Source of the DNA: Anaerolineae bacterium
GTDB lineage: Bacteria; Chloroflexota; Anaerolineae; Aggregatilineales; Phototrophicaceae
Assembly: GCA_015492875.1 (NCBI GenBank)
Contig: WGEI01000549.1
Coordinates: 1-20,512, forward strand
Length of the DNA stretch: 20,512 nucleotides
Direction of reading: 5' to 3'
Shown: piece by piece, positions 15,122 through 20,512 of the stretch
Layout: each line of letters opens with the position of its first letter
Numbering within the stretch: the stretch's first letter is position 1
The notes under the pieces: generated by a model
Databases searched by the model: none
Seen by the model: the letters and a program-made list of their open reading frames with translations, nothing else
What the model was told of the DNA's origin: nothing
Program-made: the position numbers and the translations under genes

Positions 15122-15922
15122 TCACAGGTTTGTTGACGAAGGGGTATTTTCTTCTTCAGCTTTTAGGGCTTGCGCCAGAATATCGGCGACATGGCGTACG
15201 CAAGGCGAGTGCCCGCTACGGCTAAGGCCGCCGTTCATCTGCATCATACAGCCGCAGTCGCCCGTGGCGATGATGTCCGCTTCGCATTGCTGGATGTTGT
15301 TCAGTTTGCGCTGGAGCATGGCGGTGCTGACTTCGGGCATTTTGACGGCAAACAAGCCACCAAAGCCACAGCAGCGGTCAGCCTCTTCGAGTTCAACCAC
15401 CGTCACACCATCGATTGCGCTTAAAAGTTGCCGCGCCTGCTCTTTTAAGCCCATCAGCCGCAAGCCATGGCAGGCCTCGTGTAAGGCGATGCGCGTCGGC
15501 GGCAGGGTGGCGTTTAAGTCCATGATGCCCAGTCCATCGACGAGATACTCGGTGAATTCCCATGTGATACTGCTCGCCCATATCGCCCGTTCGTGCCATT
15601 CGGGTTCATCTGCAAAAAGCGTGGGGTAATAGTGACGCACAAGCGAGGCGCAAGAGCCAGAAGGCGTGACGATGACTTGGGCATCTGCAAAGGCCTGTAA
15701 GAACTGACGGGCGACCTCGCGCGCTTCATCCCAATAGCCAGCATTGAAAGCGGGCTGGCCACAGCAGGTTTGTGCCATAGGGAAGCGCACTTCGACGCCC
15801 AAATGCTCCAGTATTTTGACGACGGAGACGCCCGTTTGCGGGTGAATCATATCCACCAAACAGGTGACGAACAGCGAAACGGGTTTATAGCGCGGGTTTG
15901 GGCGTAAAGGGAGTTCGCTCAT
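15122..15922 (-). CDS. lutA: LutA-type (Fe-S)-binding protein with two CCG domains
   Basis: The 266-residue product has two cysteine-rich CCG domains, as in LutA and the GlcF/HdrB proteins. These take part in electron transfer during lactate or glycolate oxidation or heterodisulfide chemistry. The first domain shows C21 (TCLVD), C53-C54-G55 (QTCCGQPAFNAGY) and C91. The second shows C151 (EACHG), C184-C185-G186 (DRCCGFGG) and C223 (GDCGC). Both sets look intact, and the length is close to that of LutA. In many bacteria lutA is followed by lutB and lutC; here the next gene is instead an FHA protein, and no lutB or lutC is in the window. GAGAGG precedes the ATG by seven bases. Lactate as substrate is inferred only from the family. 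Confidence 0.86.
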   Translation of the reverse strand: MSELPLRPNPRYKPVSLFVTCLVDMIHPQTGVSVVKILEHLGVEVRFPMAQTCCGQPAFNAGYWDEAREVARQFLQAFADAQVIVTPSGSCASLVRHYYPTLFADEPEWHERAIWASSITWEFTEYLVDGLGIMDLNATLPPTRIALHEACHGLRLMGLKEQARQLLSAIDGVTVVELEEADRCCGFGGLFAVKMPEVSTAMLQRKLNNIQQCEADIIATGDCGCMMQMNGGLSRSGHSPCVRHVADILAQALKAEEENTPSSTNL

Positions 15923-16028
15923 GTAACAGCCTCTCTTCAGGCACGGTTTAACTTCCTTTCATTATAACGCGAGAACAGGAGAACGCTATTAGATTGGGGG
16001 GAATTGGGTAATGTGCCGACTACCCCTT

Positions 16029-16133
16029 GCAGGGTGCGGGACAGCGTCCTGCGTAACAACGAAATGGGGGCTGACTGCCCCCAAACCCCCACTTTAAGGA
16101 CTGGCGTCCTTAAAAATCCTATTAGGGAGGATT
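16029..16133. repeat. Cluster of four adjacent palindromes (REP-like or structured element)
   Basis: Four potential stem-loops follow one another. GCAGG/CCTGC pair at 16029-16033 and 16048-16052. TGGGGGC/GCCCCCA pair at 16065-16071 and 16077-16083 with a 5-base loop. TTTAAGGAC/GTCCTTAAA pair at 16093-16101 and 16106-16114 with a 4-base loop. AATCCT/AGGATT pair at 16115-16120 and 16128-16133. The first and third share a GGAC...GCGTCCT core. None has a T-run in the plus direction, so this looks more like an interspersed repeat or structured RNA than a terminator. Confidence 0.55.
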
Positions 16134-16247
16134 ATCAAGTTTAGCAGTGGGACGGGCTATCGCAACCATCCATCTATAGCGCCGAACAAGCAGGGCGAAA
16201 CATTTGCGAATGCTGCTTGCGCAGCGAGGGCGTTCACCCAAAAAAAG

Positions 16248-16278
16248 TTTGCGAGCGCGGAGGTTTCACCCTCGCAAA
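16248..16278. repeat. Inverted repeat before menA
   Basis: TTTGCGAG (16248-16255) pairs with CTCGCAAA (16271-16278) around a 15-base loop. Its role is unknown; it could be an operator or part of the neighbouring repeat element. Confidence 0.4.
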
Positions 16279-16388
16279 ACAATGAGGAAGGTCGGCGCTT
16301 TGCTTGGCGGTTATCGCTGTACAGGTTGCGGCAAATTTCCGCTATACTTAGGCGTTATGTGTAAACGGTTCAGGGATAGGATGACAGT

Positions 16389-17309
16389 ATGACAAACCCG
16401 CGCCCCTCTCGGATTGCCGCTTGGTATCGCGCTATACGCCCGCGTACCCTCACTGCCACCTATGCCCCGTTGGGGTTGGCGGCGGCGGTTGCGCTGGAAC
16501 ATGGCGTTTTTGATGCTGTGCGCTTCGCTTTGTCGCTAGTGGCGGCGCTACTTTTGCAAATCGCCTCAAACTTGGTCAATGAATATGCGGACTATCGCCG
16601 TGGCGCAGATACGCTGAAGGTGGCTGGGCAGGGCATGGCGATTAAAAATAGCATCCTCACCCCGCGAGAGGTCTTCATTGGCGCGGTTGCTAGCATTGTG
16701 CTCGGCTCGCTCATTGGGTTGTATTTGTTGACTGTGACGGGGCCGCTGCTGCTGTGGATTGGGCTTTTCGGCGTGATTGTCGTCATTACCTATACCGCTG
16801 GGCCATTCCCGCTGGCCTATCACGGGCTGGGAGAGATTGCGGTGGCGCTATGCTTTGGCCCGTTGATGGTCTTAGGCGCTTACTATGTGATGGCGGTCAG
16901 GGTGGATATTGCGCCCATTCTCGCCAGTATACCGCTGATGTTCACGGTGGCGGCTATTTTGCACGCCAATAATATCCGCGATATAGATGCCGACCGCGCC
17001 GCCAACAAGCGCACGCTGGCGGTGCGTTTTGGCTTACGCATGGCGCGGCGGGAATATGTGTTTTTGATGTATGGCGGCTATGTGGTGCTGGTGGCGTTGG
17101 TGCTTTTCGGCGTGATGCCTATCGGGGCGTTGCTCGGCTTCATCACCTTGCCAGAAGCGCGCCGCCTCGTAAAAATCGTGACGACCGAAACTGACCCGCA
17201 ACGCCTTCATATGGCGCAGGGGCGCACTGCCCGCTTGCATGGCCAATTTGGCTTATTGATGGTCATTGGCTGGCTGGGCTGGTTGCTGGCTGTAGCACTT
17301 ATTGGATGA
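16389..17309 (+). CDS. menA: 1,4-dihydroxy-2-naphthoate polyprenyltransferase (UbiA superfamily)
   Basis: The 306-residue product is an integral membrane prenyltransferase that attaches the isoprenoid tail to 1,4-dihydroxy-2-naphthoate in menaquinone synthesis. The N-terminal AIRPRTL is typical of MenA. The first Asp-rich motif is NLVNEYADYRRGAD at 61-74 (D68, D74), and the second is NNIRDIDADRAANKRTLAVRFG at 194-215 (D198, D202). These bind the Mg-prenyl diphosphate. About eight to nine hydrophobic helices cover the chain. The start ATG has AGGA seven bases upstream. No other men genes are in the window, so it appears unlinked from the rest of the pathway. MenA fits the motif details better than UbiA or chlorophyll synthase, though this is a judgement by eye. 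Confidence 0.88.
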   Translation: MTNPRPSRIAAWYRAIRPRTLTATYAPLGLAAAVALEHGVFDAVRFALSLVAALLLQIASNLVNEYADYRRGADTLKVAGQGMAIKNSILTPREVFIGAVASIVLGSLIGLYLLTVTGPLLLWIGLFGVIVVITYTAGPFPLAYHGLGEIAVALCFGPLMVLGAYYVMAVRVDIAPILASIPLMFTVAAILHANNIRDIDADRAANKRTLAVRFGLRMARREYVFLMYGGYVVLVALVLFGVMPIGALLGFITLPEARRLVKIVTTETDPQRLHMAQGRTARLHGQFGLLMVIGWLGWLLAVALIG

Positions 17310-17348
17310 ACTATCTCGCTCAGCACTCTTTATGCTGGTTAGAAACCG

Positions 17349-17377
17349 TTGACTGATTAGAACGTATGTTATATAGT
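17349..17377 (+). promoter_or_regulatory. Near-consensus sigma70-type promoter of the DNA glycosylase-like gene
   Basis: TTGACT (17349-17354) and TATAGT (17372-17377) are separated by exactly 17 bases. Start of transcription would be near 17384, leaving a leader of about 25 bases with AGGAGC as ribosome binding site. This is the best promoter in the window. Confidence 0.7.
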
Positions 17378-17408
17378 ACATGTGTTCATATTGACATAGG
17401 AGCGCTTT

Positions 17409-18425
17409 ATGCCAACTATCCCCATGCCAGCACAATTTAACTTTGTGAATACCGTGTTCAGTCATGGCTGGTATCAACTTGCGCCATTTCATTATGATGA
17501 TGCGCGCCGCTTGTTACAGCGCATTCTCGAACTGAGCGATGGCAGCGTGGTGCTGGTGGATATCAGTGATGCTATGCACGCGCGGGGCGATGAGGTGATT
17601 TACTTCGGCATTCATGGCCTAGAGCGCTCTACTGAGGCGCAGGAAGAGGAGATACGCGCCGCCGTCTCGCGCATGTTGTGCCTTGATTGGGATTTGAGCG
17701 GGTTTTATGCGGCAATGCGAGCCATTAGCCAGCAGGATGGCTATCCAGATTACACATGGGTGGAAAAAGGGCGCGCTGGTCGTTTACTCGTTAGTCCGAC
17801 GGTTTGGGAAGAGTTGGCCAAAGTGCTGATGACCACCAACACCACGTGGGCGCAAACGCGCAACATGGTAGAGCGCTTATGTGCACTGGGCGCACCTTAT
17901 TACCCGCCGCCAGAGCCATCGCCTGAGGAAGAAAATGGGGCTTTGTTCCCACAGGAAGCCCATTCGGACGAAGAAGCGCCCGCAGACTTGCCGCCGCCCG
18001 AACCACAAGGCTATGCCTTCCCCACACCGCAGCGCATTGCGGCGATGTCTCCCGCAGAGTTGGACGAGGCCATTCGTGCGGGCTATCGCAGCGCTTATCT
18101 GCATGAGCTGGCGGTGGCGATTAGCGAGGGGCGGCTTGATGTCGAGGCGTGGTATAACAGCCCGCTACCTTCGCATGAGTTGTATGCGCAAATAAAGCGG
18201 CTTAAGGGGTTTGGTGATTATGCCGCAGGTACGATGATGCGCCTGTTGGGGCGTTTTGACCGTATCGCCATCGATACCGAGTGCCGCAACGCCTATCGTG
18301 CTATCACTGGCAGCGAAACCGCCGAGAACGGGGAGATTTTGCGCTACTATGAGCCGTTTGGGGCGTGGCGTGGGCTGGCGATGTGGATGGATATTATCCG
18401 CGAGTATATGCTCAATCAGGGTTAA
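17409..18425 (+). CDS. HhH-GPD family DNA glycosylase-like protein (AlkA-like)
   Basis: The 338-residue product resembles 3-methyladenine DNA glycosylase II-type proteins, which excise alkylated bases. The C-terminal half carries the helix-hairpin-helix LKGFGDYAAGTMMRLLG (265-281), followed by IAIDTECRNAY with D289 at the place of the catalytic aspartate. TTNTTWAQTRNMVERL at 142-157 is another family block. Residues about 165-205 are an insertion rich in Pro and Glu (PPPEPSPEEEN, then ADLPPPEPQ), probably a disordered linker splitting the helical domain. There are no C-terminal cysteines for a [4Fe-4S] cluster, so it is not of the Nth/MutY type. A strong promoter and AGGAGC support the start. 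Substrate range is inferred from the family. Confidence 0.78.
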   Translation: MPTIPMPAQFNFVNTVFSHGWYQLAPFHYDDARRLLQRILELSDGSVVLVDISDAMHARGDEVIYFGIHGLERSTEAQEEEIRAAVSRMLCLDWDLSGFYAAMRAISQQDGYPDYTWVEKGRAGRLLVSPTVWEELAKVLMTTNTTWAQTRNMVERLCALGAPYYPPPEPSPEEENGALFPQEAHSDEEAPADLPPPEPQGYAFPTPQRIAAMSPAELDEAIRAGYRSAYLHELAVAISEGRLDVEAWYNSPLPSHELYAQIKRLKGFGDYAAGTMMRLLGRFDRIAIDTECRNAYRAITGSETAENGEILRYYEPFGAWRGLAMWMDIIREYMLNQG

Positions 18426-18430
18426 AAGCA

Positions 18431-18456
18431 GGGGCAGCCCTAGTTTTGGCCGCCCC
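18431..18456. terminator. Hairpin between convergent genes
   Basis: GGGGC-a-GCC (18431-18439) pairs with GGC-c-GCCCC (18448-18456), with one A/C mismatch and a TTTT in the loop. It lies between the two converging stops. No clear U-run follows, so efficiency is doubtful. Confidence 0.5.
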
Positions 18457-18463
18457 GTTGCTA

Positions 18464-18904
18464 TCAGCCCTCTAAGATGCGTTTGAGGTTGTTCAAGCCC
18501 TCTTCCAAATCGCGCTCATTTTTCCCCTCTACGGCTAGTTTGTTGAGCATTTTGCCGAGAATAGAGCCGGGTAGATTGTACTCCACTTCGACGGTGAGCA
18601 ACGTCCCCGCGCCTTGTGGCTGCATGGTGTAGGTGAAGGTGCTATCGAGGCCGCTCTTTGTTTGAACGACAAGCCGCGCGTTTGGCTCTAGCTCAATAAC
18701 TTCATGTTCGCCCTTAATTTTGACGCCCATCATGTTATAGACATAGCGCGAGACTGAACCAACTTGGGTTGGTGGTGGTGTAACGCGCGTTTGTTCTTCT
18801 AAAGGCGGCCACCATTCGGGCATTCGCTCTGGCTGGTTGGCGATCATATCAAAAACAGCATCTGGTGGGGCGTTTATCTCAATTGATTTGCGTACACTGG
18901 GCAT
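18464..18904 (-). CDS. SRPBCC-family (START/polyketide cyclase-like) protein
   Basis: The 146-residue product fits the SRPBCC fold, a small helix-grip domain with a hydrophobic pocket for lipids or other nonpolar ligands. The opening KSIEINAPPDAVFDMIANQPERMPEWWP is the standard first strand and helices. GEHEVIELEPNARLVVQTKSG and the TLLTVEVEYNLPG strand follow, and the final long helix ends with LEEGLNNLKRILEG. The ligand and function are unknown. The start is firm: TAGGAGGAG stands just before the ATG. It is a single gene with its own short upstream region containing TATATT as a possible -10. It is convergent with the DNA glycosylase-like gene. Confidence 0.85.
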   Translation of the reverse strand: MPSVRKSIEINAPPDAVFDMIANQPERMPEWWPPLEEQTRVTPPPTQVGSVSRYVYNMMGVKIKGEHEVIELEPNARLVVQTKSGLDSTFTYTMQPQGAGTLLTVEVEYNLPGSILGKMLNKLAVEGKNERDLEEGLNNLKRILEG

Positions 18905-19162
18905 GAAGCTCCTCCTAAAATATAGTTTTTACCTTGCCAATCCTTGTGGGGCAAACACTTTTGGGAAAAGTAGATTGTCGGCAGTGATGGTATCCCGAAG
19001 CGTTATCACGCTAACCTGATTATAACCCTATTCTATCCGCTATAGCCCTTAAAGCTGTGTTAAGCAAACGCATTCCCCCCTTTTTGCGGGGTTTGTGGCG
19101 AAACGCGCTAGGATATGATTAAATTACACACGTCCTAGATTTGGCAGTAAGGAAAGTACAGC

Positions 19163-20476
19163 ATGATTGGGCGACGCATGGTTATTGTAGTTCTCGTAGT
19201 GCTTGCACTATGGGGTGGCGCTGGCGCGCAGCAGGGCGGTGTTCCGCTGGTGGCGCTGGTGAATAATTCTGGCCAATGGGTTGTGGCCAGCGGTGATGGG
19301 GCTTATCGCTGGATTGTCACCAACCCCGGCGAGCAATTGGCGCCAGATGTCGGTTATCACTGGTCGCCAAATGGCGATATGCTCTTTTGGGGTATCCAAG
19401 AGGGGGCACAAGTGCGCCTTCTGATGGGGGATATTGCCTCGATGAGCGCCCGTGAAGTGGCCGTTGTAGATGGTCTCGTCAGCGGGGGCGAATGGATAGA
19501 TAATAGCACTGTGGTCATCGCCGCGCAGAATAACCTGTTAGCCCTATCAGTGGATGGCCGCACGCGCACATTGGTGACGGCGAGTAGCCCGATTAGCTTG
19601 CGCGCCGTGCTTTCCGATTCGCCCTATACACCTGCGCCAAAATCTTACGGATACGGCCATGTTTTCTACGCATCGGGCGGCGGTTATTTCCTTTATAGCA
19701 TGGCGCAGGGGCAAATTATCGCCCTGCCCGGCACCAACGAAGCGCAAGCGCGTAATAGTGGCCTGTGGGCAGATAATGCGCCCTTGCTGGCTTACTGGGG
19801 CTTTGATGATGACGGGACGAGTAACTTGTATGTCGTTGGTGTAGAGAGCGGGACAATCCTCAATGTCGATAGTGGCCGCAGCGCGCCGATTTTCCCGCTG
19901 GCGTGGCGCGCCAATAGCACCGAACTCATCTATCGCGATGGTAGTAATGCGTTACGGCTGGCAGATGTTGGCTGTGCGGTGCGCAGTTGTAGCGATAACC
20001 CGCTGGCGGCTGGCGTGGCTTTTCTATCCGCTACCGCCTCCGAAATTCAGACAACGGAGGACTATGCCTTTTATCGTGAAGATACGGTTATTTATGCCGT
20101 ACCCTTTAGCTGTGTGGCGAGCGATAGTTGCCTCGATAGTGCCGTCGCGGTTGTGGGCGATGCCGCGCCCCAAACGCCCTATCACGTCGCTGATGGACGG
20201 CTGGTCTATACGGCCTTCCGCGATGATGCGCGCAACCCTAATGATCGCAGCGTCCATATTGTTGACCTCGCCTGTTTGAATAGCGGGGCTTGCGAGGCTG
20301 TCACCTTGTTACCGGATGCAGCGGCGGGTTTGCTCTCGGCAGATGGCGCTTATGTGGTGGTAGACATCATCGGGCAGGGGATGCAAACGCTGAATGTCGA
20401 TACGTTGACGCTCTCATATCTCTCTGGTTCGGGCGGGCCACTCGGCAGCAGTTTGTCGTTCGCCCGTTGGCAATAG
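19163..20476 (+). CDS. Secreted beta-propeller-like (TolB/WD40-type) protein with three Cys pairs
   Basis: The 437-residue product has a signal peptide (residues 1-22, cleavage after GGAGA). The rest is beta-rich with recurring propeller-blade features such as YHWSPNGDMLFW (65-76), ALSVDGRTRTLV (127-138), LAYWGFDDDGTSNLYVV (209-225) and LLSADGAYVVVDI (390-402). It is therefore probably an extracytoplasmic TolB/WD40-like propeller. No catalytic motif or membrane anchor is seen. All six cysteines are in the C-terminal part, as three close pairs: C271/C276, C317/C323 and C371/C377. They could form local disulfides after export. AAGGAAAG precedes the ATG. The function is unknown; binding or scaffold roles are typical of the fold. 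Confidence 0.75.
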   Translation: MIGRRMVIVVLVVLALWGGAGAQQGGVPLVALVNNSGQWVVASGDGAYRWIVTNPGEQLAPDVGYHWSPNGDMLFWGIQEGAQVRLLMGDIASMSAREVAVVDGLVSGGEWIDNSTVVIAAQNNLLALSVDGRTRTLVTASSPISLRAVLSDSPYTPAPKSYGYGHVFYASGGGYFLYSMAQGQIIALPGTNEAQARNSGLWADNAPLLAYWGFDDDGTSNLYVVGVESGTILNVDSGRSAPIFPLAWRANSTELIYRDGSNALRLADVGCAVRSCSDNPLAAGVAFLSATASEIQTTEDYAFYREDTVIYAVPFSCVASDSCLDSAVAVVGDAAPQTPYHVADGRLVYTAFRDDARNPNDRSVHIVDLACLNSGACEAVTLLPDAAAGLLSADGAYVVVDIIGQGMQTLNVDTLTLSYLSGSGGPLGSSLSFARWQ

Positions 20477-20487
20477 GGAAGCGAAAA

Positions 20488-20510
20488 GGTGGGGCTAGCC
20501 CAACCCCACC
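20488..20510. terminator. Hairpin terminator at the window edge
   Basis: GGTGGGG (20488-20494) pairs with CCCCACC (20504-20510) around a short loop, 12 bases after the stop of the propeller gene. The window ends before any U-run can be seen. Confidence 0.5.
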
Positions 20511-20512
20511 GC

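Larger units (their letters stand above)
15923..16388. other. 466-base intergenic region with a palindrome cluster
   Basis: This gap lies between the divergent lutA-like and menA genes. From about 16029 to 16133 it is packed with small hairpins, listed separately, and another stands at 16248-16278. A TATACT at 16343-16348 could be a -10 for menA but no good -35 was found. A 62-codon TTG-started frame at 16204-16392 is probably chance. No tRNA or known riboswitch is recognisable to me. Confidence 0.6.

Noticed and set aside
16326..16348. TTGCGG and TATACT as a menA promoter
   Set aside because: The spacer is 11 bases, too short. The TATACT may still be a -10 with an unrecognised -35.
16204..16392. 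62-codon frame with a CxxC motif before menA
   Set aside because: It uses a TTG start without a Shine-Dalgarno, crosses an inverted repeat and runs into the menA start. It is very basic and resembles translated repeat DNA.

Overview
This window reads as ordinary chromosomal DNA of a bacterium, most likely a member of the Chloroflexota (Anaerolineae-like). That placement is inference from gene content: a membrane glycosyltransferase with a C-terminal beta-sandwich, a zinc-ribbon/FHA protein, a stand-alone LutA-type protein, MenA, and a bifunctional-type malic enzyme. No rRNA marker is present. The standard code is used, Shine-Dalgarno sites of the AGGAG/AAGGA type precede most genes, and base composition looks moderately GC-rich by eye. 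I saw no tRNA, rRNA, CRISPR array, prophage or intact insertion sequence.

Layout, left to right. The 3' end of an unknown gene (1-90) is followed by a single-domain response regulator (143-568) and a bidirectional terminator. Next come an inosine/xanthosine triphosphatase on the minus strand (631-1179), a calcineurin-like phosphatase (1290-1970), and a minus-strand pair, a metallo-beta-lactamase-fold hydrolase followed by a GNAT acetyltransferase (3332-1952). Positions 3458-4170 hold a decaying gene pair: a frameshifted hypothetical gene and the 5' stump of a PIN-domain gene. A malic enzyme with a phosphotransacetylase-like domain follows (4229-6478, minus), then a promoter-bearing gap and a secreted glycoside hydrolase family 9 enzyme with an N-terminal CBM9-like domain (6933-9506).

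From 15922 down to 9567 five genes run on the minus strand: LutA-like Fe-S/CCG protein, zinc-ribbon/FHA protein, membrane-anchored glycoside hydrolase, GT39-type membrane glycosyltransferase, and an NDUFA9-like NAD(P)-binding protein. The hydrolase and glycosyltransferase overlap by ATGA and are probably translationally coupled. The hydrolase appears to have its own promoter, placed so that the transcript would start on the start codon (leaderless).

The gap 15923-16388 carries a cluster of small perfect palindromes. After it come MenA (menaquinone biosynthesis), a helix-hairpin-helix DNA glycosylase-like protein behind a near-consensus sigma70-type promoter, an SRPBCC protein, and a secreted beta-propeller-like protein with three short Cys pairs.

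Taken together the window suggests a heterotrophic, menaquinone-using cell that degrades plant-type polysaccharide outside the cell (GH9), builds or remodels an envelope glycan (GH/GT39 pair), and feeds C4/C3 carbon through malic enzyme. I found no obviously new multi-gene system. The best candidates for a second look are the decayed PIN module with its odd frameshift site, the leaderless and coupled GH-GT39 pair, the palindrome cluster, and the Cys-pair propeller.
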